64,000 nt of DNA from Larus michahellis (taxonomy: Eukaryota; Chordata; Aves; Charadriiformes; Laridae), in the NCBI RefSeq assembly GCF_964199755.1, contig NC_133901.1, positions 51,061,324 through 51,125,323 on the forward strand. Reading direction: 5' to 3'. The notes below the pieces were generated by a model that saw only the letters and a list, made by a program, of their open reading frames with translations, made no database searches and was not told where the DNA came from. Position numbers and translations under genes: made by a program. Within the stretch, counting starts at the first letter, position 1, and each line of letters opens with the position of its first letter. Below, in pieces: positions 1 through 12,796 of the stretch.

Positions 1-3000
1 GATGGGCCTGAGACACAGGTAAGGGGAGCCTCTGTAATCCCAGAGAAAGCCTCTGCCTGCCAGCACCCATCGCCTGCCTGTACCTGCAGCGTGTCTCACG
101 TAGAGCCTTCTCTCTCCCTCGCCACACATCAGGCTACAGCACCCACGCTGAGTAAAAGCCTTATTTCCATATGGGAAGGCCATCTTTCCGTACAGATGTT
201 TCTGTATTCACGCAATGGAGGCGTGGATGTCTTCACGCTGCTGCAGGGGTGGCACGCACATAGTTGGTGCGTGCGTTTTTGTGCCCTGCTTTTTGCAGCA
301 GCAGCGCTGGCATAGCCTGTGCCGCGTGTTCTTTTGTAATCTGTTTATTTCTTTGGGACTAGATCATCCCTAGATCGTCTAATCTTGACCCTTAATAACG
401 CACTGCCGTTGGTAGCCACCCACACTCCTGCTCTCAGCAGACCCTCCGGACGGCTGCCCAGCCCCACGCAGCAGGCAGCGTGCCCACCCCTCCAGCCAGC
501 CCTCAGCAGCAGGCATGGGTCGTAGCTGAGTCCAAGGGAGGTGTTTCCTTTGCTCTTCCACCTTAGCCCACAGCCCGTCGCTCCTCTACAGCAGCACAGG
601 ATGCCGTGATCCCAGCCGGCCAGCCGGGTGAAGAACGTCACTGTGCCTGCCCTGCGCGCTGCTTCTTTCATGTACCAACCAGGAGAGCTGTTCCACAAAG
701 TACAAGACCTTTCCCGCTGCTCTGCCCGGCAGAGACTGAAGCAAATGGATCTCGACAGGCTGCCTGCGTGGCTGCTGTTTGAGCCGCGCTCACGAACCAA
801 ATGGGCTGGTCCCAGCGCCTGCCTGGGCACCGGGCAGCCACAGTGGAGAGGAACCTGGGGAAAACATTTGGACTTTGGCAGGGAGGGAGGCTTCATCTCT
901 GTAGAAGCTTGTGCCAGGACAGCTTGCCCAAATCTCACAGCCACCGTGTGACTGCTGAATGCTTCACTTCACTGCATTATCTGCTGATAAATGGGTAAAA
1001 AATAACAAATAAATGAAGCACTTTGGAGCTATAGAGATAGCTTTCATTACACTTTAACCCACCAATACTTTGTTTATGCTCATAGGAAAAAGTATCTACA
1101 GGTACGTGAAGAATAACTCTCTGTGAAACAACACTGGGAACGCTGTAGATCCCCCAGGCAATACCTGTGCTGAGAACGGTTTCAGGTAAGTGCCCTTTCC
1201 TAATTTCGACGCGCAGACACTTGACAGCTGTGTTGGAGGACGTGGAGATGGGAGGTGATGAAAATGAGCCTGAAATTCACGGAAACGAGATGCTTTGTTC
1301 AGAAGAAGTTGGGATAGGCAGCGGAAAGCAGCTTGGCTGAGAGGAAACAGGCAGGTCTCTCTTCCTCGCAAATCTCTTCCTCATCCATTTAATAGTTCTC
1401 ACGCAGTACAGTGACCCAGCTGTAAGCACCAGTTTAGCTAGCACTCAAGACCACCACAAACAGGACGACGCAGAAGATGAAGGTAGGGCAGGCAACAAAT
1501 CTCTGTAGGCCACTAGCCTGAAGCTGACCCCAGCAAGCTAAAATCTTCCTGGGATATCCATCAGGAGAATCCTCTCCTCCTAACAATTTTGAGCCTGGAG
1601 ACTGGGACAGACATAGCGGCAGTGTAGGAGTAGCCCTGGCTGTAGAAAGCTCTCTAGAGCTTCTGTGGAAAGAAAAGTAAGTATTAAGCACCACCACAAA
1701 GAAGTGCTGGAAAGAGGCGTAGAAAACGCCCTGCGCATTGTGGGAGTGCCTCTGACGAGATCGCAGTGTCTGGCTTGTACTGTGCACCATATGTGGCACA
1801 AACTGGCAGTGCATGGAGGAGAGGCTCGGTCAAAACAATCCTCCACAGAAGGTGAACAGTATTTGCCGACAGCAGGGACATCCACACCAAGCTTCCCGGG
1901 GATGAGGGGTGCTGGCAGCACAGTGGGCAGGAGAGGCATTTTGCAGTGCCACCTTCTGAATCAAGGTCCAAAAAGAGAAGGCTCAGGCAGTAAGCCTTCT
2001 ACACAACCATGGCAGTTTTGCTTCAAGCTTGTGCTTTAGTTTAGAAAAAAAGAGAAAAAGCTACAACACTGGCAGCCTTTTCTTTGACTATCCCCAATAG
2101 GTGCCTCCAATTAACTTAAAACCAAAGCTCCTGGTGAAGATGGAGAGGAGGGCATTTCAGCCTGGCCTTCCTGGACTTTCACGTGAACGGAGAGGACAGA
2201 GCAGTCCTGCCTACTCTTAGCATCTGCAAACAGAAGTGAGTACTCGGAAAACCCTGGAATACTACTGTGACATGAAAAGGTCTGTGTTTTCCCACAGGGA
2301 CGGGTCTGAGTGACTAGTCTTATGTGTTTTCCTCCCTTGTAAACCCCCAGTGTGTCTGCCAGGGCGGTGGGAATATCTGGAATATAATGATTTTATTCTG
2401 ACAAAAATGAGAAAGCTTGAAAGTATTCCCAGTTCCAGGGCTCTTGCCCAAAGTGTGTCTCAAACTATGAGGTAGAGCTAGGAAGTAAGCCCTCGTCCCC
2501 AGGATCAACGGCACTTTACAGGGAAGGTGGCAAGGCAATGAACTCAGGCAGCAGAGAGGCCTCCTGTAGCCAAGTAAACTCCCATGAACTCCGCTTTCAC
2601 CCAGAGCGACATGAACTCCCATGAACTGCCCTGGCAACATCTGAGCCGATGCAGAGGAGTTCACGTCAGCGGATAAGCAACTAGCCCAAACTTGTTGGCA
2701 ATTCAGTTTTTCCACCAAAGTATCAAGTACAGGTCTTTAAGAAGTGAAATGACATTTTAAACGAACAGCTAGCAAATTATTGCACCAATGCAAGAGAGCA
2801 AGGATGACGTAAGAACTTACGGGGAAGCTGCAGAAACTTTTGCAAAACTTCGCTAGCTCCTCTGAGTGAAGGGGAAACTCACGCTAACACGCTGCGGCAC
2901 AGCAAACCCAGCACACTCCAACCAAGCACCTGGTTCACCCAGGCCCCTCGCTGATTCCCACCAAGTCCCACGTCCCCTATCCTCGCAACACCTTCCGCTC

Positions 3001-4125
3001 AGTGGGATGAGTCCTGTCTGCCTGCAGAAGCGTCGCAGCTCAGGAAAGACAGAGGGATATGGCCAGACTGAGCGAGCTGAGCACAGGCAGTGCCACAGCC
3101 CTGAGGGTCCTTTCTACCCGCCGTTGCCACTGCTGTTGGGACCTCGCAGGTACACAGCCCCAGAGTGGGCAGGAAGCCTCCCCAGCTCTTTTTGAAGCCC
3201 TTGCAACACACCAGACATGCTCTGCAGTCTCCCAGAGCACCTCTGGCCCTTCCAGGGGAGCAGTTCCTCATGTTGGAGTCAGACAACAACTAAACAGGGA
3301 ACTCGTACGTGCCAGCTTCTAGCAGTAGCTTGGGTGCGCTGCTTGGGTCATTGCAAGTGCAAGGAGTAGTGGCCAGGTTGCACTGACCTATACCCAGCCT
3401 CTCACAAGCGCACCTCTGGCTCAGCTTGGGAAGCCATTGCCCAGAGACCCTCTCAAGAGACCCATCTCAAGATTTCTCTCTTCTCTACCTGCTTCTCTCA
3501 CCCTTTCCTCTAGGAGACCTCAAACAGGTCAGAGTCCCAAGGTCTAGTCCCCTTTTCTTATGTCTTTTTCTTATCTCTCCCGGCAAATCCTTTCTCATCT
3601 ATTGTGACGTCTGGAGACCTTTCTGCCCTTGCCAGACGGATATTTTATACTTTCCCCTCCTGTGAGGCCAGACATCTCTAGGGAGAGAGACCGAGGCAAT
3701 TGCTGTGCATTGAGGAGAACACGTCAGTATGTTTTTTGGCACATCACACGCAGTGCGAACTCCACTGATAATGTCAGGAAGACTTCAGGAACAAGCAAGG
3801 ATGGCTCACCCCACTGAGAGCTTGTACGATTAATACCAAAGAACAGAAAATGCAAACAGCACTGAAGTACTTCGAAGATACTCTCGTGACAGTGGATTTC
3901 CAGGAGCGCCTGAGTCAAAGAGTGTGCCCCTAGTGTGACCTCTTTAATAATAAACTTTAGATGAAACAAAACAAGTTTTATGAACACATTGTAAATTTCT
4001 TAACCTCAGTTGGCCTCTGCAATTGTTTGAGATAAGGTGTGTCTTTGATGGCCAATTAACACTGAGAGAAGTCCTAGTTTCATAACACAGGGCAGTCAAA
4101 CAAATGATTGACTACTAATATTGAC
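1..4125. other. 5' flank of CYP2C-like copy 1, no gene recognised
   Basis: This is 4.1 kb of moderately GC-rich sequence upstream of the first CYP gene. Several open frames of up to about 200 codons occur on both strands. None shows a recognisable domain, splice-site-bounded homology or codon pattern, so I treat them as chance. It is almost identical to 15082-19244. If intact ZP4 lies left of the window, the first few hundred bases also include its upstream region. Confidence 0.6.
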
Positions 4126-4201
4126 TGACTCAGCCACGTGATCCAAAACCTGCTGTTGAGGTAACATAGCCAGCATAGCTAACATAGCCCTTCGGTATAT
4201 A
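4126..4201 (+). promoter_or_regulatory. CYP2C-like copy 1 proximal promoter: TATA box, ARE/MARE-like site and E-box
   Basis: A TATATA box at 4196-4201 lies 51 bp before the start codon, which predicts a 5' UTR of only about 20-30 nt. Upstream, TGACTCAGC at 4126-4134 fits the antioxidant-response/MARE core TGACnnnGC. It abuts a palindromic E-box, CACGTG, at 4135-4140. The same sites occur at the same spacing in copy 2. Binding by NRF2/MAF or bHLH factors is an inference from the motifs. I did not find a convincing CAR/PXR DR4 element by eye. Confidence 0.6.
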
Positions 4202-4251
4202 GGCTCGGGCTCCGGCAGCCAGAGTCACTCCCTCCTGAGCCACAGAAGCAA

Positions 4252-7200
4252 ATGGAGCTCCTGGGAGCAGCCACTGTTGTCCTCCTGGTTTGCATTGCTT
4301 GCCTGCTCTCCATCACAGCATGGAGAGGGAGGTCTGGAAAGGGGAAGATGCCTCCGGGACCAGCTCCCCTTCCCATCCTAGGTAACTTGCTGCAGGTGAA
4401 ACCAAAGGACTTGGCCACAACCCTCCAGAAGGTGAGGCCACTTTCTTCTTCTCTCTTACTTTCTTCTGTGGGCAAGAAGTGTGTGGGACCTGTGCGTGGG
4501 GACAGTCTGTGACCATAGCTTGATAAGCAGCTATCCCAGAGGAGCAGAAAAGCCATGAGGATCTCAGCTGCTCCCCCGCACTGCTGTTGTCATTGTTGCA
4601 CAGGGCCTGATAGCTGGGAACCCTCTCCACACCTATATTTGTCAGGAGAGGACGAAAACTTGACGTTGCTGGTCTGTGAGGCTGCACCGCCTGCCGTGGG
4701 ATGCAGCAGCAAGGCCACTTTTCAACTCCTCCTCCCGCTCTGCTCCATGGCCATCTTCTGTCTTGCATTTTGACAGCTCAGTGAAGAGTATGGACCAGTG
4801 TTCACAGTGCACCTGGGCTCTGACCCAGTGGTGGTGCTGCACGGACATGATGTGGTGAAAGAAGCCTTGGTTGATCGCGCGGACGAGTTTGCTGCCAGAG
4901 GACACATGCCAATAGGAGACAGGGCGAACAACGGATTAGGTATGTTTGCTGAGTGAGCTCCTTCTGAGGAGAAGGGAAGGGCTGAGCATTCATTTGGCAG
5001 ATCAGGGCTGGAATGTACCACGCAGGAGGGAGGACTGTGGAGAGTGGGTGGGTCCTACCTGGAGAAGGGAAGGCAGAGTGGGCTGTAATTGCTGCCTTTC
5101 ATCACCCAAAGCGGGTAGTAGAGAAATGGAGTCAGATTGATCTTAGTGATGTGCAGTGAAAGGGCAAGCGGCAACAGCCCCCAGCTGCAGCAAGGGGAAT
5201 TATGTGCAGATACGAGCGATGAATTGTTCACAAGGAGGTTGGGCATGTGGTGGAGAAGGCCAAAAGCAGGCAGGTGGACTACAGTACCTCCATAGAGTGT
5301 CTCCAAACCACAGTACTCTATGACACTACCGTGACAGTGCTCTCCCAGGGACAGGATTCGCTCTCGCTGTGAGCCTCTGTTCATCTCACACCCAGCACAC
5401 CCAAGCCAGGTCTTTGCTCTTCCTTCTTCCTCTGCAGGGATTATTTTTAGCAACAACCAGGAGTGGTTACAAGTCCGTCGGTTTGCTCTCAGCACTCTGC
5501 GCAACTTTGGAATGGGGAAGAGGAGCATTGAAGAGAGGATCCAGGAGGAATCTGAGCACTTGCTAGAAGAGATCAACAAAACAAAGGGTATGCTACAGTT
5601 TCAATATAGCTTATGTTTGCAAGAAAAAGGACTGTACTAAGGGAGACCCATGTCTTTAGCATAGAATAGAATTAGCACGTGCTTTGTCCATGCACCAACT
5701 GCCCCTCGTTACAGAGCAGTAAATAATTCCGTGATCACATACTGTTCTTTTTGGGGACCCTTCTGTGTCGTTCAGAGACTCTGTTCTGGTATTTCCACTA
5801 ACAGCCAGAGCCCAGGTTACCCACAGTAGCCATGAGTAGCCATAGTTGGTTTTCTTTATGGTTTGTAACTTTTCTGAAATCCCAGGAACGCCTTTTGACC
5901 CAACCTTCACGCTGAGCTGTGCTGTCTCCAACATCATATGCTCCATTGTCTTTGGGAGACGATATGACTATAAAGACAAGAAGTTCCTGGCCCTGATGAA
6001 TAACATGAACAACATCTTTGAGATGTCGAACTCCTACTGGGGACAGGTACAATCCAGTAGGCATTTTAGTGTGTCAACATTCTCCTAGGGGAGCAGGGAG
6101 CCTTCCTCCCAGTGAAGTCCCATCTCAGTTTTCTAAGTAGGACCCCGTCAGTGCTCTGCTGCACAGGAGGGAATTCATTCAAGAGCAAGACGCAGCCTCA
6201 CCAATGGAGAGCTGAGGGTGCTTCCCCCTAGTCCTGACACCCTTCTTCTCTGCCTAAGGTTCCTACCACTAAGCAAGCCCCTACTGCCCTGTCAGACTGC
6301 CCAGCCTCACCGCCCTTCTGCTTGTCTCAGTTGAGAGGGTTGTGAACTTCCTAGGCTTTTTGGTAATATCAAAGGATGGGGCAATGGTCATGCTAGGGAC
6401 CCTCCTGTTTCTTTCTTTCCAGCTCTACCAGATGTTCTCAAATATCCTGGATTACTTGCCTGGCCCACACAACAAAATATTCACAGAATTTGATGCTCTA
6501 AAAGCCTTTGTGGCAGAGGAGGTGAAGATACACCAAGCCACCCTAGATCCCAGCTCCCCTCAGGATTTCATTGATTGCTTCCTCACCAAAATGCAGGAGG
6601 TAAGGAGACAGCGTACAGCCCCAGCTCATCCCCAACACACCTACACTGAGCCCCTTCCCTCTCCTAAGTAACACAGGCATTGGGATGATCCCTTCCCAGG
6701 CAGCTAGGCTGTGCAGTGGGAAGGCACCAGCAATACCCCAGATATTGCCTGTGCTAGAGCTTATAGCTCTGGGTCTGCACACTCACCAGCCCCTACCTGC
6801 ACCTTCTTGGACAGCAAGACCTTCATCTGCTCTCACTGAAACACAGGGATGTGTGCAGTCTGGTCTTGCAGTTCTTCCACTGGAAAGCAGTTAGCACAGC
6901 AAGGGCAGACATGCAGCTACGTACCATTTGGTGCACAGCTTGAAAGAAGGCCGCGCTGGTGTTGAGCTTACTGCACAAAGAGAGCATTGCAATGTCCCAG
7001 GTGGCTGCTGCAGCTTAGCAGAGAAATGCAAGAGCTCTGGGTGAGAAAGAAGGCCTGGGATGACACAAGAAAGGGCCACTTTTCTCAGCCCAGCCAGAGA
7101 AACAGCCCAGCCTTTTCCCTAGGAGAAAGAGCACCCCAATTCCAGTTTCCACATGAAGAACCTGATAACCAGCACCTTCGACTTGTTCATTGCCGGGACT

Positions 7201-10071
7201 GAGACAACTAGCACGACTGTAAGATATGGGCTTCTGCTTCTTCTCAAATACCCGAAGATACAAGGTACCAGTCTGTGACCTCTTCCTCTCTAGCTGTTCC
7301 CCTGGGCTGGGCACGCGTCTAGCACCGTATCCTTCTCCCAACTTTCCTCCTCTCTCTCGCACATTTTACCCAAATGGGCAAAGTCCTTGCACTGTCATTC
7401 CCCAGGGTAGGCATTAGAGATCCCTCAGCTTCACTGGCATCATCATCAGCTGCACTCCCTTCACAGCCAAGGACTTGACTGTGTGTCTTTACCGCCCAGT
7501 ACTCCTATTTAGTCAAGTCACTGGGAGGACATTCTTTGCATGGGCCGCAGTGGAACTGTGTTCTAGTCGACACCAAAACCAACATCAGTGCTCCTGTCAC
7601 CTGTGATGTGTGATTTGTGGGCAGCTTAGGGCAACCTGTTTAGGTAGGTTTGGTTTTATTTACCCATTTTATGGTTTGTGCTTCTCATGACAGAGAAAGT
7701 TCAAGAAGAGATTGACCGGGTAGTAGGACGATCACGAAAACCTTGCGTGGCTGACCGGACCCAGATGCCCTACACAGATGCGGTGGTCCATGAAATCCAG
7801 CGCTTCATCTCCCTCGTCCCCCTGAGTGTCCCTCGCGCTGTGACCAAAGACCTCTGCTTCAGAGAGTATGTCATTCCCAAGGTTAGTGGGCAAGGTCCCT
7901 CAAGTTCGGCAGCACTTTTGCTCTTAGGCTGGCAGTTACAAGCCAGAAGCTAGAAGTGCAGTGGCCTGACCTAGTATCACCCAGCCCTTCAGGAAGGTGT
8001 TATCCTCAGGCTCCTGTAGCTCACTTGCAGCCCCTTGCTGCCACTCCGTGGGCCAAGACTGGAACAGTAGCTCTGCCCAACACCTTTGCTCACTTGCTCC
8101 GCAGCTTTATCCATCTGCAGAAACACGGTGGGTTCACAAAAAAAACAGAGCAGTGACTCCTCACACAAAAGGCAGCAAAGCCATGGAACTGCTCACCACC
8201 CTCCAGGAGAGCCTGTGCGCATGCCTGGAAGCAAAGTCAGTTGGTGGTTATTGAGCACAGAAAACCCCAGAGCCACAAAGTGCTGAAGACTACGTTTGCA
8301 ATCAAGGGAACGAGCAAAACCTCTTTGCCTGTTTTTACACACTTCTTGAGGCAGTCACTGCTGGCCATTGCCAGAGGCAGGCTGATGGGCTACAGCAACC
8401 CATGGCCTGGCCTGTCGCAGCAGCGCTCGTTGCTCTTCTGGCTGACTGTGTACAGCAGGGGAACAGCAGCACACAGGCTGTTGGCCTTTTAATTTTCAGC
8501 TGTCTGTGTAAAATCAAAAGGCAGGACCCAGGGACCTGCTCAGCTTCTAGCAGATGGCTCTTGTGTCATCACTGTTGGATTACTTATCTCACACCCCCAC
8601 CAATGGCTGGTCAGGAAGAGGGAAGGAAGAGGACTGTGGCAGAAGAAATTTGTCAGGAGACGGGAAAGCAACCTTTTGCTTTTCGGGGCTCACAGAAAAG
8701 AAGGAACATCTACAAGTTCATTAGGGTGAAACACTGAGAAAGAGGAAGAATTAGGTGGGGTGTCCCCAGATGACTAGAGCAAAGTGAGGATAAATGGTCC
8801 GAAAGTGAGAGGGAGCATTCAGGAAGATCAGCCAACAATTGTCCCTGCTGTCCCATCTAGCAGGCTCTCCCTAAAGCTGCCTCCCCAAAGGCAAGGTCCC
8901 CAAAAGGAAACCAAAGGCACTAGTAGGACTGTGCTGGGATGCTCAGTCTTAACTTGGCAGGCAGTCGGATTAAGTGACCTAACTCACCTCCCCTTCATAT
9001 TCTGCTCTTCTCCTTGTGTTATCTCAGGGCACCACAATCTTTCCTGTCCTCACTTCTGTCCTCCACGACAGTAAAGAGTTTCCAAACCCAAATGAGTTCA
9101 ACCCTGGACACTTCTTGAACGAGAACGGCACCTTTAGGAAGAGCGAGTTCTTCATGCCCTTCTCAGCAGGTAAAGCACTGGCTTTCTCTCTCTTCCTCTC
9201 CCTGTCGCCGTCGTCCTCCTCCCCCTCTGGGGACCATTCTGCCTTTCCCTATAACACACACTCCCTCTTCCCAGCGTGGTCCCACCGGTGCTTCCATAGG
9301 GCTCACTGCTCTCTGGATAACCCCTCCCTGATGCTCCATTCCCCAGCTGCACCTCCCATCGTGTTCAGGCCTGGAGGCTTCTCAAACCTCCTACTGGGAG
9401 TTGCCGATGTAATGATGTGAATGGGATCTATTGACGCTTTCTAAAAAACCTGTCACCTTCCGACACAACCACCAAAGTCATCCTTAACCATCCTCTCTTT
9501 CCATGGTAGTTGCACTTTTCCCAGCACCTCTTAAGTACCTCTCGGGCTACACGCAACCACTCACCTACCAATAGCCCCTACCCTCTGTTTTCTCATCTGT
9601 GCTTCATGTGCCCTTACTCTCTCTCACCTTGCCCTCTGCGACGCCCCCTCTATGCTCAAGACTTCTTCTGCTCTTGTTCTTCCTTCACACACCCAACCAA
9701 ACTGCCAAGGGTGGGCGTCCATCTTTCTCCAACAAACTATTCTCTTGCAAACGTCCTTAGTAATCCCGACAGTCGTCTCACTGCTGGAGCTGTATCTGGT
9801 AAATAAAGCTGCCTAACATACCTGCTTAGTACAAACTCTTGTCTACTTGGCAACACCCGTCGAGCACTATTTGCTGTTTTCACTTCCAGGGAAGCGAATA
9901 TGCCCCGGAGAGAGCCTGGCACGCATGGAGATATTCCTACTCATGGCCATCATCTTGCAGAACTTTACCTTGAAGCCTGTCGTTGACCCCCAGGAACTCA
10001 GCATAACCCCAACACTGAGTGGGACAACCAACGTACCTCCTGCCTACCAGCTCTGTGCTGTCCCCCGCTAA
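4252..10071 (+). CDS. CYP2C-like: Cytochrome P450 family 2, subfamily C-like, copy 1 (complete, nine exons)
   Basis: Microsomal mono-oxygenase that uses NADPH-P450 reductase to hydroxylate or epoxidise lipophilic drugs, steroids or fatty acids at the ER. Exons: 4252-4431, 4777-4939, 5438-5587, 5886-6046, 6423-6599, 7123-7264, 7694-7881, 9028-9169 and 9890-10071. All join in frame at GT-AG sites and give 494 aa, with the usual CYP2 exon sizes (163, 150, 161, 177, 142, 188, 142). Seen: N-terminal membrane anchor (residues 3-24), proline hinge PPGP (34-37), C-helix W124xxxR128, I-helix AGTETT (301-306), K-helix ExxR (E358-R361) and haem loop FSAGKRICPG with Cys439. The exon 8-9 region closely resembles mammalian CYP2C as I remember it. 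Avian CYP2C45 or CYP2H (CYP2C23) are possible names; I cannot decide between them. Against copy 2 it has Thr173 and Ser212 instead of Met at both. Confidence 0.97.
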
Positions 10072-10457
10072 AAAGCACAGAAACTCTTTCCACGGTATCC
10101 TGAGCCTGGCTACTCCTTTTACATCTGCCTTACTAAAACCAATGGCAGAAGCATTGGCGCACCTCCCTAAGGCTTCCAGGAAGACAGCCCAAACACAGGT
10201 GCACAGAGTAGGCACCTTCAAAGCCTCCTGGAACTGCTCTACCACATCCCAGGGAGGCCCTGGGTGACATTGCAACCTGTTGCACTGATGCTCTCTCTGT
10301 GGGCTCCTTGAGTGCAATGGCTGCATCAAATAGCTGATTTTCTCACACACACAGCTCCCATGGCTGCCCACGACCTGCTTCTCCTGCAGCATGTGTCCCA
10401 CCAAGAGCAGCATGCTTTGCAGATGGTTAGCGCTGCACGTGTGTACATTAATGACCC

Positions 10458-10463
10458 AATAAA
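10458..10463 (+). terminator. Poly(A) signal AATAAA of CYP2C-like copy 1
   Basis: A canonical AATAAA lies 387 nt after the stop codon, with a T-rich stretch just downstream. The same signal is conserved in copy 2. It is the first strong candidate for the 3' end of the mRNA. Confidence 0.7.
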
Positions 10464-11598
10464 GAAAAATCTTTTTATGATTATTTGAGCCATTATTTCC
10501 TTTGGGTTGGGGCAGCACCCCATCCGCCCCATGGTGGGTAAGGAACAGCTGAGAATGACGGGAAGTTGCCATCACAGGGGGTAAGTTCTGCAGCTGGAGT
10601 TGTATTCTCTTCCCACTTTTCTTGGGCATATCACTTCATCTCCCTTATGGTCTGGACTCCTTCTGCTAAATGAAAAGAGTGCATCCCTGTCTTTGCAGGC
10701 TGTTGGGAGAAGCTCAGCCACCTGAGCCATGGGGACTGCAAACAACTCTCTGGCTGCTCTTTCCTACCATCAGAATCACTGCGAGGATTTAGATGTTATT
10801 TATTAAAATGAATGAACTTAAATTTAGGAGGACAGCAAAACCAACTCTCCCAGAGACCTTGGGTATTCCAGGGGAATCTCATTTAGCTTCTGCATCTCAG
10901 AGGCGTCACTGCAAACAAGTTCTTCCCCTCTCCAAAGTCTCTTTTGTCCTGTCCTCTGTAGAATTTCATGTACGCACAAAGAGAAAACTCTCTTCTTCAT
11001 AAACTGCAACCGCGCGACCCCTGGTTTCCAGGAAAAGGATCGTGTCTGTTATCTCTAGTCACAGCCCCTACTCGGTGCTTTTCCTTCAGTGACAGGGTGG
11101 ATGGTTTTCATAAATGGATTCCACCACAGGTGGCTCTCCTCTGGGCTTATTTGTCCTCACGGGCTTTGCTTGTGTTTGGATGTCTGGTTTGCAGCGCTTG
11201 TCTTGATCTTCATTTACGTAGGTATTTCTTGTCCCCTGCATCATGGTCATATAAAAGTCCCAGAGGTAAAATACAATTCCTGTGATGGTAGTCACAAGGT
11301 ACTCGGAGACCTTGTGAGTACTGCAGAGAATACAATATGCAGTAGTTTCCACCTCTCTTTGGAAACGTTTGGTGGTATTTTGAGTAAAATATCATATTTG
11401 CTCACATCCCAGGTTCATCCCTCCTTCTCCCTCCATTTTTGCCCACGCAGGATGCAGCTTTAATGCCTGTGTACTCTAAAACAATGGCAAACCATTGCTG
11501 GCCTCTCATCTAGGATTGCCTCAAATGGACAGAGGTGCAACCAGAAAGAGCAGTCACGTAGGATCCCCAGGCAAGCATGGGGAGAGACCTTACCATGA
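10464..11598. other. CYP2C-like copy 1 3' flank
   Basis: Between the poly(A) signal and the LTR there is no recognised gene on the + strand. Relative to copy 2, about 655 bp is absent at about 10528. From about 10260 rightwards the sequence is roughly 2% diverged from copy 2. On the - strand, 10824-10955 is an exon-like frame that is described at its copy-2 equivalent, 26598-26729. Confidence 0.6.
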
Positions 11599-11603
11599 GC
11601 TCT

Positions 11604-12662
11604 TGTATTAGTTTTGTGTGGCAAGGTGTTGGTAGCAGGGGGGCTATAGGGGTGGCTCCTGTGAGAAGCTGCTAGAAGCTTCCCCTACATCCGATAGAGC
11701 CCATGCCAGCTGGCTCCAACATGGACCCGCCAGTAGCCAAGGTCGAGCCCATCAGTGACGGTGGTAGCACCTCTGGGATAACATATTTAAGAAGGGGGGA
11801 AAAAAACAGCCCAGCAACTGCAGCTGGAGAGAGGAGTGAGAATATGTGAGAGAAACAGCTCTGCAGATGCCAAGGTCAGTGAAGAAGGAGGGGAGGAGGT
11901 GCTCCAGGCGCTGTAGCAGGGATTCCCCTGCAGCCCGTGGTGAAGACCATGGTGAGGCAGGCTGTCGCCCTTGCAGACCATGGAGGTTCATGGTGGAGCA
12001 CATATCCACCTGCAGCCTGTGGAAGACCCCACGCTGGAGCAGGCGGATGCCCAAAGGAGGCTGTGACCCTGTGGGAAAGCCCACGCTAGAGCAGGCACCT
12101 GGCAGGAGCTGTGGCCCCAGGGGGAGAGGAGCCCATGCTGGAGCAGGTTTGCTGGCAGGACTTGTGACCGTGTGGGGGACCCACACTGCAACGGTCTGTT
12201 CCTGAAGGGCTGCAGCCCGTAAAAGGGACCCATGCTTGGATGGGACCCCGTGCTGGAGCAGGGGAAGAGTGTGAGGAGTCCTCCCCGTGAGGAGAGAGGG
12301 GCGACAGAGACAACATGGGATGGACTGACCACAACCCCCATTCCCCATCCCCCTGTGTTGCGCGGGGAGAGTAGGTAGAGAATTTGGGCATGAAGTTAAG
12401 CCTGGGAAGAAAGGAGGGGTGGGGGGAAGGTGCTTTAAGATTTGGATTTATTTCTCATTATCCTACTCTGATTTGAATGGTAATAAATTTAACTAATTTC
12501 CCCAAGGTGAGTCTGTTCTGCCTGTGATGGTAATTGGTGAATGATCTTTACCTCAACCCATGAGTCTTTAGTTATACTTTCTCTCCCCTGTCCAGTGCAG
12601 AGGGGGGGTGATAGAGCAGCTTTGCTGGGCCCCTGGTGTCCAGCCAGGGTCAACCCACCACA
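11604..12662 (-). mobile_element. Solo LTR (ERVL-type), copy 1, with 5-bp target-site duplication
   Basis: A 1059-bp element with TG...CA ends, read on the - strand from TGTGGTGGG at 12662 to the end at 11604. It is flanked by the perfect 5-bp repeat GCTCT (11599-11603 and 12663-12667), the size expected of ERVL-class integration. There is no gag, pol or env sequence beside it, so it is a solo LTR left by LTR-LTR recombination. The interior is built of degenerate tandem units of about 50-60 bp around a motif like CCCATGCTGGAGCAGG. I recall this family from neoavian and passerine genomes; the exact name needs a repeat library. The transcription direction is inferred from the remembered consensus. 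Confidence 0.85.
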
Positions 12663-12796
12663 GCTCTGTAGGGCTACCCTTGAAGCCAGTCCTGCATTTA
12701 GGAACGCACTCAGCAGCACCGGTACACACCAATACTGCTCTACCAGGGAAGTAAGGAATCCCAGTTCACGGCTCCTCCAGGAGGAGGCACGCTTAC

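Larger units (their letters stand above)
1..12719. repeat. Tandem segmental duplication, copy 1 (truncated by the window's left edge)
   Basis: This stretch aligns base for base with 15082-28374. The offset is 15081 up to about 2850, 15119 up to about 10528, then 15774 and finally 15655, the steps being small indels. Homology ends at 12719/28374, where copy 1 continues into ZP4 intron sequence and copy 2 into unique DNA. The unit contains a complete CYP2C-like gene, its 5' flank and a solo LTR. The left boundary is outside the window, because position 1 already matches position 15082. Confidence 0.97.

Noticed and set aside
345-944. A 199-codon open frame on the - strand (and its twin at 15426-16025)
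   Set aside because: It has no domain, no splice context and an unremarkable composition. Its conservation between copies only reflects the recent duplication.
11752-12348. Long open frames on the - strand in the LTR (and at 27277-27996)
   Set aside because: They are produced by the G/C-rich internal tandem units of the LTR, not by a retroviral gene.
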